Source: a virus
DNA: 64,000 bases
Direction: 5' to 3' (one strand)
Virus record (IMG/VR): IMGVR_UViG_3300027128_000001
Span: 18,038-82,037 of that record
Below the pieces are notes generated by a model. It saw nothing but the letters and a program-made list of their open reading frames with translations. It did no database searches and had not been told where the DNA came from. Both the position numbers and the translations under genes were made by a program. Below, piece after piece: positions 56,361 to 64,000 of this stretch; position 1 is the first letter of the stretch; each line of letters opens with the position of its first letter.

Positions 56361-56731
56361 GGCCTATCCCAAAATGAGTTAATCTTCTGTTCTGCATCCT
56401 CTACACCAAACTTCTTACAGAAAGCCATCAACAGTTTGTCCTCATAATCCTGTCCATATATTGAATTATGAATAGCTAGATATCCTGCATCTTGGGCTGG
56501 TGCATAAGCCTCAGGCCCAAACCCAAACACCTGGTAAAGTACATACCGATAAGATCCCTTCTGCTTGATCTCCCCGTCAAAGATTCGACGAGCAACAGCA
56601 CAGAATGCTTTTAGTTGGTCTTCTTTTGAAAGTGAGGTCCAAAACAACTCCTGATCTGCTTCAATCTCTTTCATCGCTTTGGTGAAGGCGTCACCAACTT
56701 CATTTAGGACAGAATGTAAGTTGTCGTTCAT
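56357..56731 (-). CDS. Conserved phage protein (MNDNLHSVLNEVG)
   Basis: 124 residues from the ATG at 56731 (AGGA upstream). MNDNLHSVLNEVGDAFTKAM, QLKAFCAVARRIFDGEIKQK and YQVFGFGPEAYAPAQDAGYL, then IHNSIY are highly conserved in large phages. Function unknown. Confidence 0.7.
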   Translation of the reverse strand: MNDNLHSVLNEVGDAFTKAMKEIEADQELFWTSLSKEDQLKAFCAVARRIFDGEIKQKGSYRYVLYQVFGFGPEAYAPAQDAGYLAIHNSIYGQDYEDKLLMAFCKKFGVEDAEQKINSFWDRP

Positions 56732-56733
56732 AA

Positions 56734-56916
56734 TTATCCTAAAGGATCCCAATAGTAGTTTGTTTGATCACTTTGCAGGTCTGCCTCAAATGCCGACCTT
56801 AGCCATTCAACTAGAACTTCAGGCTTCTTCCTCGCGAAGACATCGATGTCTTCATAGAATCGTTCAGCTTTGATGCAGAACCCTTCAGGTTCATAAAACC
56901 AATCTTCAAATTTCAC
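56734..56916 (-). CDS. Small hypothetical protein
   Basis: 60 residues starting MKFEDWFYEPEGFCIKAERF; acidic and aromatic, a pattern (EGF-x-IKAERF-x-EDI) also seen in other phages. Overlaps the upstream gene by 11 bases. Unknown. Confidence 0.6.
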   Translation of the reverse strand: MKFEDWFYEPEGFCIKAERFYEDIDVFARKKPEVLVEWLRSAFEADLQSDQTNYYWDPLG

Positions 56917-57106
56917 GTTCTTCCTCCCAATACCTACAATAGAAGTAATCTCCCATGTCGGTAATCATCTTACGAGGATATCCCTCTGACACCAACCAAT
57001 CGTGGAATTCTTCTCTGGAAAGAATATCTCTTGGTTGAGGTTTTGGAAACCCATACTTCCAGCCCGAAGGTGGATCACACATCACCACTTTCTTTTTCTT
57101 TTTCAT
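56906..57106 (-). CDS. Small conserved protein (CDPPSGWKYGFPKP)
   Basis: 66 residues: Lys run at the start, then MCDPPSGWKYGFPKPQPRDI, SREEFHDWLVSEGYPRKMIT and aromatic end. The CDPPSGWKYGFPKP core is conserved in large phages. One base from the upstream gene. Unknown. Confidence 0.7.
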   Translation of the reverse strand: MKKKKKVVMCDPPSGWKYGFPKPQPRDILSREEFHDWLVSEGYPRKMITDMGDYFYCRYWEEEREI

Positions 57107-57107
57107 T

Positions 57108-57482
57108 TTAAATTGCTTTCTTGAAATAGTTGAAGTTCAAGCCATTAATCCAACAAAGGTGCTCAAGGTCCAGTGCATTATCTGCGTCCATGATCCATCG
57201 AATAGCTGTATCGCGATCTCCAGCACCAGCCACGATCGTATCTTCCACTCGTTTCTCAAACGTCTCAGCAGCTTCAGCTTCCCTCATGCGGTCGAGCTCA
57301 ATTGAGCGCTCCATTACAACAATAAGACGGTCCCATTCTCGCTGCCGCTCATCATCGGAATAAGAATTCCAGCGTTCCCAAAACATAGAGCTGGGACGCA
57401 TGCCAAATGCGTCTTTGTGCAGATCGCTAACAATGTTGTTGTCGAAAGTATAGGCCATTTCATTAATCATCTCATTCATCAT
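57108..57482 (-). CDS. Hypothetical protein behind a leaderless-type promoter
   Basis: 124 residues starting MMNEMINEMAYTFDNNIVSD. FWERWNSYSDDERQREWDRL and the later WIMDADNALDLEHLCWINGL are helical. The first ATG of ATGATG coincides with the predicted transcription start of the promoter at 57489; the next in-frame ATG codons are a few residues further in. Function unknown. Confidence 0.6.
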   Translation of the reverse strand: MMNEMINEMAYTFDNNIVSDLHKDAFGMRPSSMFWERWNSYSDDERQREWDRLIVVMERSIELDRMREAEAAETFEKRVEDTIVAGAGDRDTAIRWIMDADNALDLEHLCWINGLNFNYFKKAI

Positions 57483-57488
57483 ACCAAT

Positions 57489-57517
57489 ATTATATGATAA
57501 AACGGAATTAATGTCAA
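57489..57517 (-). promoter_or_regulatory. Sigma70-type early promoter, leaderless geometry
   Basis: TTGACA (57512-57517), 17-base spacer, TATAAT (57489-57494). Seven bases after the -10 box is the A of the ATG at 57482. Confidence 0.85.
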
Positions 57518-57526
57518 CCCTGTATT

Positions 57527-57943
57527 TTACCGGGTGGATTCGCGGGCCATCCTACGGTAATCGGCGTTGGATGGGTGGACACCATCACCTGCTACACTTG
57601 TTTGAGATCGCATGATGATGGTGTCGCCGAACTCGCTTGCTACCATATCGATTGCTTTCTGTGCTTGTGGTCTCCTCCACATCCCAGCTCCAATCCAAAA
57701 CACTTGTTTGGCTTGGATTGCATGTCTCATCTTTCGTAGTTCATCTTCTGTCTTAATCCGCCCATGATCATTAGAACCTAGGCTGATGATCACAGTATCG
57801 TATATAGCGGAGGCAGCTTGAATCATGTAGCGCTCATTCCAATCCTTGCTCGTAATGCCAACTTTAACATACCGTACACATTCTTTACGGTGAGCTGCAA
57901 TACCAGCTGCTGTACTGTCACCAAGGATCATGCAGTAATCCAC
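57527..57943 (-). CDS. SGNH/GDSL hydrolase
   Basis: 138 residues from a GTG at 57943 (AGAGG seven bases upstream). MILGDSTAAGIA has the catalytic Ser block, ISLGSNDHG the Gly-x-Asn block, and GDGVHPSNADYRRMA the Asp-x-x-His block of SGNH esterases. Compact but complete. Such enzymes deacylate lipids or deacetylate glycans; a role on host surface glycans or peptidoglycan is possible. No signal peptide. Confidence 0.8.
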   Translation of the reverse strand: MDYCMILGDSTAAGIAAHRKECVRYVKVGITSKDWNERYMIQAASAIYDTVIISLGSNDHGRIKTEDELRKMRHAIQAKQVFWIGAGMWRRPQAQKAIDMVASEFGDTIIMRSQTSVAGDGVHPSNADYRRMARESTR

Positions 57944-58242
57944 GGAATGTCCTCTTTAGTGACTACAGTCTCTCTCCCATCATATTCTCTAATCCAGAAA
58001 TCAACTCCCTGAGGAATCCATGTGACTCCAAGGTAAGGCACTGCAAGCACGCATGATGAATTCTGGCCATCGTACACATACTCCACATACGACATCAGTT
58101 CTTCAAAATTACGATCCTCAATCAGCTCAACGATCTTAGGATCGAAAAGCATCTCTTCATTGCCCCACCATGAGAACCACCCTGCGCCATGTGCAATTGT
58201 ATGCACTACAGCGACTTTACCATCACGGATCAGTTTTTTCAT
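57928..58242 (-). CDS. Conserved phage protein (MKKLIRDGKVAVVH)
   Basis: 104 residues from the ATG at 58242 (MKKLIRDGKVAVVHTIAHGA), followed by GWFSWWGNEEMLFDPKIVEL and VPYLGVTWIPQGVDFWIREY. A small well-conserved family of large phages and some bacteria. Function unknown. The longer in-frame start at 58275 is less likely. Confidence 0.7.
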   Translation of the reverse strand: MKKLIRDGKVAVVHTIAHGAGWFSWWGNEEMLFDPKIVELIEDRNFEELMSYVEYVYDGQNSSCVLAVPYLGVTWIPQGVDFWIREYDGRETVVTKEDIPWITA

Positions 58243-58384
58243 TTTGCTTTTCAAATCCAAGGAAAAGGATACCATACTGAAGATAGAGCCATTTGATGAA
58301 TTCTTCCACTTCTTGAGATTGTGGTTGGTAAACAGAATAAGCCACGCGAACTTTGTTCAGCCACTCTTTATCGTTTCCGCTCAT
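58223..58384 (-). CDS. 53-residue hypothetical protein
   Basis: From the ATG at 58384 (MSGNDKEWLNKVRVAYSVYQ; AGGAGG upstream). A longer in-frame start at 58432 lies inside tRNA-CAT and is rejected. Helical with an aromatic tail. Unknown. Confidence 0.6.
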   Translation of the reverse strand: MSGNDKEWLNKVRVAYSVYQPQSQEVEEFIKWLYLQYGILFLGFEKQNEKTDP

Positions 58385-58405
58385 CTCTCCTCCTACAAAT
58401 TGGTT

Positions 58406-58482
58406 TGGTGGGCCCACTTGGGTTCGAACCAAGGACCAATGGATTATGAGTCCACTGCTCTAACCGTCTGAGCTATAGGCCC
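58406..58482 (-). tRNA. tRNA with CAT anticodon (Ile2 or Met), CCA encoded
   Basis: GGGCCTA/TGGGCCC acceptor, A73, CCA; anticodon arm GTGGA-CTCATAA-TCCAT; T-arm CTTGG-TTCGAAC-CCAAG. G1-C72 excludes initiator Met. The body resembles tRNA-Ile2 (lysidine CAT, reads AUA), but Met cannot be excluded by eye. Confidence 0.9.
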
Positions 58483-58484
58483 GA

Positions 58485-58569
58485 TGGTACCTGAGACCGG
58501 AATCGAACCGGTACGCCTTGCGGCTGCGGATTTTAAGTCCGCTACGTCTACCTATTCCGTCACTCAGGC
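58485..58569 (-). tRNA. tRNA-Leu (TAA), CCA encoded
   Basis: GCCTGAG/CTCAGGT acceptor (G-U at pair one), A73, CCA; anticodon arm GCGGA-CTTAAAA-TCCGC (TAA); long variable arm; T-arm ACCGG-TTCGATT-CCGGT. Two bases from the next tRNA. Confidence 0.93.
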
Positions 58570-58578
58570 ATTACTAGT

Positions 58579-58607
58579 ATTGTACTGATGTACAATTTTA
58601 AAGTCAA
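58579..58607 (-). promoter_or_regulatory. Sigma70-type promoter of the tRNA-Leu/tRNA-CAT operon
   Basis: TTGACT (58602-58607), 17-base spacer, TACAAT (58579-58584). The TGA of the glycosyltransferase gene is inside the -35 box. Confidence 0.82.
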
Positions 58608-59326
58608 CTATTTACAAAGTAAAATTGTTGGTAGTGATCTACCTTTGTATCTATCAAGTGATGTACTCTTGGGGTTCCTGTCCAGACCCAGTCTTCAAAA
58701 GAGTACCGGTAATCAGGGCCACCAGGATAAAATCGCGGTCTTCCTGTTTGGTACACTTGTGACTGTAAGGGTTCAGGAAGTCTACGAATGTATTCAGACT
58801 TAGACCACCAAAAATTCCCACTAACCATATGGTCCTTGCATACTGCATCTCTTACCCCAACAAGATCGATGTCCTGTCGTTGAATAGCTCTCACTGCCGT
58901 AGTCCACTGGCCAATGCAGTAATGGTTAAGGACATCCCTCCAACTAGTCACTTGGGGTTGATTGCTTGCTGCCCCTTTACTATGGAAGTAGAGTACAATG
59001 GAATCATTATCAATGCAGTGACGATACAACCTTTCGATAGTCTGTCCTTCATATATGTTGATATGGTGTCCTGTATCTCTTATATCTAAGATTTTAACAA
59101 ACGGATACTTAGTTGAGACATAGTAGTTGAATGTTTGGTACAATGGCTCATTAGTAACCGAATGGCACCAATGCATTGGCATTGTTGCGCATAGATTGAC
59201 ATTTGCAATCTTATGTAAAGAACTATCACGTATCAACGACAATTGTTGGTCAACATACCAAGTCCATCTCATAGATCCTTGATGATCTGGAGGAATATAG
59301 ACATGATAGAATACTTCTATGTTCAT
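58604..59326 (-). CDS. Glycosyltransferase-like protein
   Basis: 240 residues. FYHVYIPPDHQGSMRWTWYV, DSIVLYFHSKGAASNQPQVT, SWRDVLNHYCIGQW and HMVSGNFWWSKSEYIRRLPE are the conserved blocks of a phage/bacterial glycosyltransferase family (YxHxKG and SGNFWW motifs). It may modify phage DNA bases or surface glycans; no DNA-base hydroxymethylase is seen in the window. Overlaps the deaminase gene by four bases. Confidence 0.7.
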   Translation of the reverse strand: MNIEVFYHVYIPPDHQGSMRWTWYVDQQLSLIRDSSLHKIANVNLCATMPMHWCHSVTNEPLYQTFNYYVSTKYPFVKILDIRDTGHHINIYEGQTIERLYRHCIDNDSIVLYFHSKGAASNQPQVTSWRDVLNHYCIGQWTTAVRAIQRQDIDLVGVRDAVCKDHMVSGNFWWSKSEYIRRLPEPLQSQVYQTGRPRFYPGGPDYRYSFEDWVWTGTPRVHHLIDTKVDHYQQFYFVNS

Positions 59327-59754
59327 TGCTGTTTGAAAGTATTAACACCAGCTCGGCCAAGAAAATACAATCCTTGATCAGTCTTGTAAGTGTCTCGCCA
59401 GTATAGATTAGTGATACCAGCTCCATGAATCATCTTTGCACATTCAATACATGGGGCATGGGTGCAAAACATAGTGGCATTCTTACCAGACTCACCATCG
59501 CGTGCTAGCTTTAGGATTGCATTTGCTTCAGCATGAATGACTTCTGGTTTGGTGACTGTTGTTGGCGGAAGTTCGCCTGTGTCAATTACTACTTCGCATT
59601 CATTACTCCATCCAGCAGGAGTGCCGTTGTATCCAATCGAAATGATTCGATGGTCTTTCACAACAACAGCTCCTACTTTCAAACGTGTAGCTGTTGAGAG
59701 TTGTGCAAACCTCTCAGCCACATCCATGTATGCACTAATCCACTTTGGTTTCAT
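59323..59754 (-). CDS. cd: dCMP deaminase (T4 cd type)
   Basis: 143 residues. Zinc motif HAEAN (His74, Glu76) and CTHAPCIECAK (Cys102, Cys105); NGTPAGWSNECE is the substrate and allosteric region of the ComEB/dCMP deaminase family. Converts dCMP to dUMP to feed dTMP synthesis. It lacks the N-terminal extra zinc site of T4 cd. Confidence 0.92.
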   Translation of the reverse strand: MKPKWISAYMDVAERFAQLSTATRLKVGAVVVKDHRIISIGYNGTPAGWSNECEVVIDTGELPPTTVTKPEVIHAEANAILKLARDGESGKNATMFCTHAPCIECAKMIHGAGITNLYWRDTYKTDQGLYFLGRAGVNTFKQQ

Positions 59755-59809
59755 ATTTTAGCTATCCACTCTACAAGTCGGTCAAATAGAGTAGGTTTAG
59801 GAGGAATGT

Positions 59810-60319
59810 TTACAGGACCACTTGGGGGCTCGCCGACTTGCGAGGTCTTCCCCTGGGCCTTACGGATTTTTTTGTTGCTACTTCCTCCTTCTTAACTTCT
59901 TGAGGAGGTAGCTGTGGGATGAATCCAGCTGCAGCTACTGCTTCACGAGTGATGTTTGGGTATAGATTAGTAAGAGTTTGATCTTTGACGGCAATCAAGA
60001 TTTTAGCTTCTTCTAGATGAACTGACTCCAGCATCTGAATAAACAACTGCTCGCGTTTAGTGTTGGATAGATCTTTGCGAGTGAACAAATAGAACCTACG
60101 AATCTCTTGAATGAACCGTGCTGGCGTCATTCCAATAGGTTCAGGACTCGGTTTGTATGGGGGCTCGCCATCTGGTAGTAGAAACTTACCCTGCGCGGTG
60201 AAGGCATGCATAAACAGCACACCAAGAGGACCACCATTACCTACTTTACGATACGTGGTTTGGAATAGCGACGGATCCTTGTTAAGGTCGCGAAGTACTT
60301 CCGTAATATACTGTGCCAT
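59810..60319 (-). CDS. DUF6433-type phage protein
   Basis: 169 residues from the ATG at 60319 (GAGGAG upstream; MAQYITEVLRDLNKDPSLFQ). LPDGEPPYKPSPEPIGMTPA, RRFYLFTRKDLSNTKREQLF and LESVHLEEAKILIAVKDQTL match the DUF6433 family of T4-like phages. A basic C-terminal tail (RPRGRPRKSASP) has an AT-hook. Role unknown; position next to RNase H suggests replication. Confidence 0.8.
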   Translation of the reverse strand: MAQYITEVLRDLNKDPSLFQTTYRKVGNGGPLGVLFMHAFTAQGKFLLPDGEPPYKPSPEPIGMTPARFIQEIRRFYLFTRKDLSNTKREQLFIQMLESVHLEEAKILIAVKDQTLTNLYPNITREAVAAAGFIPQLPPQEVKKEEVATKKSVRPRGRPRKSASPQVVL

Positions 60320-60320
60320 A

Positions 60321-61217
60321 TTAAAACTCCTCAATGCTGTCAAGCAGTAGACGACAGCGATGCTTGATGAAATAATTATATATGCTCATCTTACTGCCTT
60401 TTGGCTTCTGTGTCAAAAACGATTCGAGAATCGATAGTTCAATGTCAGGTGGAATCATATCGAGATTAATTAGTTGATTATTCCTGTCCCAATTACGACG
60501 CTGCTCGTCATTCTCACATGCATCGCGGCCAAGAGTAATGAATCTTTCCAGCTTGGCTGATGTCATCTTATTCTGGCGAGTACCTTCTGTAACAAACACG
60601 TCATCAGGAGATAGTACATTAGGAATACCATCATCTCCAGCCTTTGCAATATGTTCGGCAAGATAGGTCTTGGGATTAGGGCAATGAACTGCTTTCTTCT
60701 GGATAGGGCTCCATTGACTGACGTTATCATACTTATGGAGTTGCTTGAAGTCACCATCAGACGATACGATCATCACAGGCTGTTTCTCTTCAAACATACC
60801 ACGATCAACCATACCACCGGTCTGAGTCCACTTACATAGAGTTCCAATAATATCATCAGCCTCTGCTGTATCGATATGAATCACTTTGTACGGGAAGTGC
60901 TCTACTAGATCATCCCGAATGCTTGAGATCGTATCGAAAATCAACTTCCAGTCGAGGTCGGATTTCTCACGTGTCTTCGATCGCCCAGCCTTGTAGTATG
61001 GAAACAACTGTTTCCTCCAATACTTCTTTCCATCGCAGGCTAGAACCATCTCGCCATACTTGTCGCTATACTTGGTTTTGTAATACTTCAATCCAGTTAG
61101 GATAGCATGACGGATAATGTTCACTGCTTCCGCTTTGTTCTCAGAGGTCTTCTTGAGATCAGATTGGAATGCAAAGATATTCGCGATAGCCACTTGGCTG
61201 TAGTCAATAATAATCAT
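60321..61217 (-). CDS. rnh: RNase H / 5'-3' flap exonuclease (T4 rnh)
   Basis: 298 residues (T4: 305). IIIDYSQVAIANIFA, LACDGKKYWRKQLFPYYKAG, IDTAEADDIIGTLC and IVSSDGDFKQLH are the acidic metal-binding blocks of the FEN-1/T4 RNase H family. Removes RNA primers from lagging strands with gp32. It ends two bases before the DUF6433 gene. Confidence 0.93.
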   Translation of the reverse strand: MIIIDYSQVAIANIFAFQSDLKKTSENKAEAVNIIRHAILTGLKYYKTKYSDKYGEMVLACDGKKYWRKQLFPYYKAGRSKTREKSDLDWKLIFDTISSIRDDLVEHFPYKVIHIDTAEADDIIGTLCKWTQTGGMVDRGMFEEKQPVMIVSSDGDFKQLHKYDNVSQWSPIQKKAVHCPNPKTYLAEHIAKAGDDGIPNVLSPDDVFVTEGTRQNKMTSAKLERFITLGRDACENDEQRRNWDRNNQLINLDMIPPDIELSILESFLTQKPKGSKMSIYNYFIKHRCRLLLDSIEEF

Positions 61218-61229
61218 ATCGAACCTTTA

Positions 61230-62339
61230 TTAGTTTGCTGCCAGAAGGATCATGTCCTCGTTGATTCGAGCTCGAGGGCTAGAAGCCTTAGCCTTGACAG
61301 CTTTCCAAGCATTAGCCATAGCACGCTTACCTGTAGATGCAAGTCCCTTAAAGAACTTCTCCGGATCACGAAGAGTCTTAACAGACGACTTCTCGACATC
61401 GTAATTTGTGACTGACATCCCACTGACGCCAAGATAACCATTATCGGCACCATAGTATACAATCAACTTACGATTAGCTGTATTGTACACCCACAGCTCG
61501 GATGCCCCAATGATCTTATCAGCAGTAATTGACTTCAATTTCAACTCAGGAAACTCTTTCATGTAAACCATATTCTTAGCAACTACTGAAGCAGGTTTAG
61601 CTTTGCGAGCGCGCGGCTTGCGTTGAGCTTTAGCAGATACAGCTTGCTGGTTACAATCAGCAACAATCTGTCGCATGAATTCAGCATACGCTTTCAATCC
61701 ACGCTTAGTATATTGGCCGTACCCTTCTTTCAGTTGAACGTCTTTACCAGCAATCGCTTCATCGAGCTCAGCAAGAACTCCTTCAAACATCGCACCAATC
61801 TTCTTGGCAACGACACCGGACACCTGCTTAGATAGCAGGAACGACTTCATAGAGAACTCGGTTCCGTTAATTAAGTAATCGTCAATCGCTCCTTCAACTT
61901 CACCCGCTGCAACTCGAGCAGACTCGTTAATACGATCTTGGACAGAGATCGTCTGTCCAGTTGATTGAATCGTAACGGCAGCAGGTTTTGGCCTTGCATA
62001 CTTAACTTGAAGTTTCTCGATAGAGACGAGAAGAGATTCAAGAGTATTCAGATCGACGTATTGGTCTCGCATCACGAGACGGCCAATCACACCAATCGGT
62101 CGAATATCCGAGAATGAAGCCTTGCTAAGGAGATAGGTTGTGTCTTTAACCTTAGCAACCTTAGTCATATACTTCTCTGCTGAAGAACGATAATCCTTTT
62201 CTTCCCAGTTAGCATTATACCAATTCAATGCTTTGATTAGGTCAGCCTTGAAAGACTCTTTGGTGGTGATCGGCTCGATGCCACGAATGATAGCCATCGA
62301 AGTCTCGATGGACTGCTTGCGACGTTTAGTTACAGCCAT
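61230..62339 (-). CDS. Large conserved phage protein near RNase H
   Basis: 369 residues. N-terminal TKRRKQSIETSMAIIRGIEP, a helical middle with Lys/Arg/Ala-rich linker (KAQRKPRARKAKPASV), and C-terminal LWVYNTANRKLIVYYGADNG followed by YLGVSGMSVTNYD. Conserved in T4-like marine phages as I recall. It has its own early-type promoter (62366) and GGAG before the ATG. Function unknown; DNA- or RNA-binding is suggested by the basic linker. Confidence 0.65.
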   Translation of the reverse strand: MAVTKRRKQSIETSMAIIRGIEPITTKESFKADLIKALNWYNANWEEKDYRSSAEKYMTKVAKVKDTTYLLSKASFSDIRPIGVIGRLVMRDQYVDLNTLESLLVSIEKLQVKYARPKPAAVTIQSTGQTISVQDRINESARVAAGEVEGAIDDYLINGTEFSMKSFLLSKQVSGVVAKKIGAMFEGVLAELDEAIAGKDVQLKEGYGQYTKRGLKAYAEFMRQIVADCNQQAVSAKAQRKPRARKAKPASVVAKNMVYMKEFPELKLKSITADKIIGASELWVYNTANRKLIVYYGADNGYLGVSGMSVTNYDVEKSSVKTLRDPEKFFKGLASTGKRAMANAWKAVKAKASSPRARINEDMILLAAN

Positions 62340-62365
62340 AATGGTTCTCCATTCAACAAGACATC

Positions 62366-62394
62366 ATTATAGTCTGCTTGCGAATTAATGTCAA
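62366..62394 (-). promoter_or_regulatory. Sigma70-type early promoter
   Basis: TTGACA (62389-62394), 17-base spacer, TATAAT (62366-62371), TTAATTC extension present. Confidence 0.9.
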
Positions 62395-62412
62395 CAGCCA
62401 AAAACAACCGGG

Positions 62413-62679
62413 TTATTGCGCTTCGTTTTTGATGTTGACAACCATTTCGTAGAGCTGTTCGAACTCATCTTGAATGGCAACCTCTTCACTAAAGCTCTGT
62501 TTGTGGTAGACACGGATCATCTTGTTTACTTGCTTCTTTGGAATCTGATATGTATCAGAGATATCCTTGGCAATATCTTTAATCAGGTCACGCTCGGCAC
62601 CAATCCGAGTCATTGAGTTGGATGCTTCTTGAAGAGCATCGCGAATTTTCTTTCGATCATATGTAGAACTAATAGTCAT
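62413..62679 (-). CDS. dsbA: DsbA-type dsDNA-binding protein
   Basis: 88 residues from the ATG at 62679 (GAGAGG upstream). GAERDLIKDIAKDISDTYQI, then PKKQVNKMIRVYHKQSF aligns with T4 DsbA (NELIKDIRIRAKDELGV, MFNRLLALYHK). T4 DsbA binds late promoter DNA; consistent with gp33 and TATAAATA promoters here. Confidence 0.8.
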   Translation of the reverse strand: MTISSTYDRKKIRDALQEASNSMTRIGAERDLIKDIAKDISDTYQIPKKQVNKMIRVYHKQSFSEEVAIQDEFEQLYEMVVNIKNEAQ

Positions 62680-62688
62680 AATCACCTC

Positions 62689-62958
62689 TCAATTATAAGA
62701 TAAAACTTCTGTCACAGATTCCCACTTAAAGCTTCGCCACTCCCCTTTATCGAGATCGAATACTCGTTGCGTGGTTTCAGAAGAGCTGCTACCTGAACCT
62801 TTCGGCCGTTTGTCGACGGGGATGAGAGATTCTGCGAGGGTGCAGCGCATAGTTCGCGTTGTACCATCGGATTTTTCAAAAGTAATGCGCAGATCTTGTT
62901 TTGATTCGTCATGCAGTAGGCCCTTTACCTTTTGTTTAGTTTCTTCGTCAATGAACAT
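62689..62958 (-). CDS. DUF2693-type protein
   Basis: 89 residues from the ATG at 62958 (GGAG upstream). ITFEKSDGTTRTMRCTLAES, then LIPVDKRPKGS and VFDLDKGEWRSFKWESV follow the DUF2693 pattern, a small beta domain found in phages. Function unknown. Confidence 0.75.
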   Translation of the reverse strand: MFIDEETKQKVKGLLHDESKQDLRITFEKSDGTTRTMRCTLAESLIPVDKRPKGSGSSSSETTQRVFDLDKGEWRSFKWESVTEVLSYN

Positions 62959-62983
62959 CACGTTTCTCCATAACTAAAGCACT

Positions 62984-63012
62984 ATATTATCTCATTATGT
63001 ACTTAACGTCAA
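62984..63012 (-). promoter_or_regulatory. Sigma70-type promoter
   Basis: TTGACG (63007-63012), 17-base spacer, TAATAT (62984-62989). Weaker match than the others. Confidence 0.6.
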
Positions 63013-63014
63013 CT

Positions 63015-63992
63015 TTATTTCCAGTACTTACTTTCTGGGTTGAATACTGGATGTTCTGTCGCTCCGATCGCTGTAGCAACATCATCTGACATCTTCACGT
63101 TTGTTTGTATAGTGATTGACTTGTGGTTGGTAGGGACCTCTTCTTTAGGCTCAGGTGCGATTACATCAGGTACAGGTTCCACTAACGGCTCGGGATCAGG
63201 TACTGGAGGTTGGACTGCTGGTATATCTACAGGTTTGCGAGTATGTAGTAGAGACCAATTCGCTGCAATTAGCATGATCACAGCTAAGGGATCGAACACC
63301 GACACAATGAGGATGATTACCCACCGTACAGACTTCTCGAGAAGATTCTGGTCAATGGAGTCGCCGTAGATCAGAGATGCGATGTACTTTATAGGCCCAA
63401 CTTCTGCCTCGACTTTTCGGATCTCGGCGGCTTTGGGCGATCGCTCTTCTCTAAGTCGCCCAATCTCTTTAGAGCTCTCTGCAATCTGGTTACTGAGGGC
63501 AGATCGCTCCTTAGCTTGTTGACGCCTGATTGTAATTGATCGGTCGACTGCTCTTGTGTCCGTGTCCTTACTCGATCTCGTAATAGTCTCATTAACTTGA
63601 GCATCCAATTGTGTAAGAGATTTACGAGCTTCATTTATCTTTTCCTGTTCTGTTTTTATCTTCTCGTCAATTAGATCTACCTGAGCTTGTATATCGGCTG
63701 TTGGAACGCCTTGATCAAGATGAGCCTTTGACAGATATCCAAAGATTCCCATCGAAGTAAGAAACATCAGAATGATAAGAGCCAGTGTCAGATAGCTCTT
63801 CATAAGAATTGGAATTTCCTTCCAATTCCTGTACAACCATGAAGCAACAATTAACTTAGATGCCTCTAGTGCAGATCCCATCACTGCAATAGAAATAGGG
63901 GCTGATGCAAAGATAGCCATCAACCCAACAATGGAGTAAAACGCTGCAATCCCTGATAGTGCTAGGGCATTTGCAAATAAAAGCCAAACCAT
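63015..63992 (-). CDS. Membrane protein with periplasmic coiled coil (DUF4407-like)
   Basis: 325 residues. Four membrane helices: LALSGIAAFYSIVGLMAIFA, ASAPISIAVMGSALEASKLI, LTLALIILMFLTSMGIFGYL, then a coiled coil (QVDLIDEKIKTEQEKINEAR, SALSNQIAESSKEIGRLREE) and a last helix (WVIILIVSVFDPLAVIMLIA). A Pro-rich cytoplasmic tail follows. Similar proteins are common in large phages; role unknown. The start lies eight bases from the window edge, so a longer N-terminus cannot be excluded. Confidence 0.65.
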   Translation of the reverse strand: MVWLLFANALALSGIAAFYSIVGLMAIFASAPISIAVMGSALEASKLIVASWLYRNWKEIPILMKSYLTLALIILMFLTSMGIFGYLSKAHLDQGVPTADIQAQVDLIDEKIKTEQEKINEARKSLTQLDAQVNETITRSSKDTDTRAVDRSITIRRQQAKERSALSNQIAESSKEIGRLREERSPKAAEIRKVEAEVGPIKYIASLIYGDSIDQNLLEKSVRWVIILIVSVFDPLAVIMLIAANWSLLHTRKPVDIPAVQPPVPDPEPLVEPVPDVIAPEPKEEVPTNHKSITIQTNVKMSDDVATAIGATEHPVFNPESKYWK

Positions 63993-64000
63993 GTTAATTG

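Noticed and set aside
58385-58432. Extension of the 53-residue ORF into tRNA-CAT
   Set aside because: tRNA is unambiguous; AGGAGG precedes the internal ATG.

Overview
The window is one continuous stretch of a large T4-like (Straboviridae/Kyanoviridae-type) myovirus genome. It carries T4 morphogenesis genes (gp4, gp6, gp8, gp16, gp25, gp26, gp27, gp48/54, gp53, a gp5-type hub lysozyme), T4 replication and transcription genes (gp32, gp59, gp33, DsbA, RNase H), T4-style late promoters (TATAAATA) and very dense, short, overlapping genes. The structural proteins resemble those of marine and freshwater T4-like phages (DUF4815 protein, gp8-like protein, collagen-like GYTGS fibres, cysteine-free gp32, PhoH) more than coliphage T4. 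The host is not identifiable. The phage-encoded tmRNA is of the circularly permuted two-piece type, known from Alphaproteobacteria, Cyanobacteria and some Betaproteobacteria, which hints at such a host.

Layout. (1) 1-25.2 kb, minus strand: tail and baseplate module, read from 25.2 kb down: tube-cap gp48/54, gp53, gp27, a gp5-type hub carrying two peptidoglycan hydrolase domains, two collagen-like fibres, LamG-type adhesins, PAAR tip, gp25, gp6, and three very large wedge/fibre proteins that share a recurring domain. (2) 25.2-29.9 kb, plus strand: gp4, a gp2-like protein, a tail-tube-fold protein, small terminase gp16, gp26 with a probable -1 frameshift into gp51, and a tape-measure-like protein, ended by a two-way terminator. 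(3) 29.9-32.5 kb, minus: gp32, gp59, gp33. (4) 32.5-42.5 kb, mostly minus: small early genes driven by near-identical host-type promoters (TTGACATTAATTC, 17-base spacer, TATAAT), with ClpP-like protease, SleB hydrolase, RecB-like nuclease, GH19 endolysin, PhoH, basic DNA-binding-like proteins and an HNH protein. One gene here (36.8 kb) is on the plus strand behind a late promoter. (5) 42.5-50 kb: RNA-rich region with a permuted tmRNA, eight tRNA genes (one odd), long hairpins made by a repeated inverted sequence, and a rubrerythrin-rubredoxin pair, SNase, two-helix membrane protein, deaminase and kinase. (6) 50-58.6 kb, minus: about 25 small overlapping hypotheticals plus tRNA-CAT and tRNA-Leu. 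(7) 58.6-64 kb, minus: glycosyltransferase, dCMP deaminase, RNase H, DsbA and a coiled-coil membrane protein.

Most interesting points: the permuted tmRNA gene; the slippery T8 run joining gp26 to gp51; promoters whose predicted start site falls on the A of an ATG (leaderless mRNAs), both early and late; stop codons embedded in the -35 box of the next promoter; the rubrerythrin-rubredoxin pair; and hairpin spacers that abut tRNA 3' ends. No family assignment was checked by a search. All rest on recognised motifs, gene order and length.
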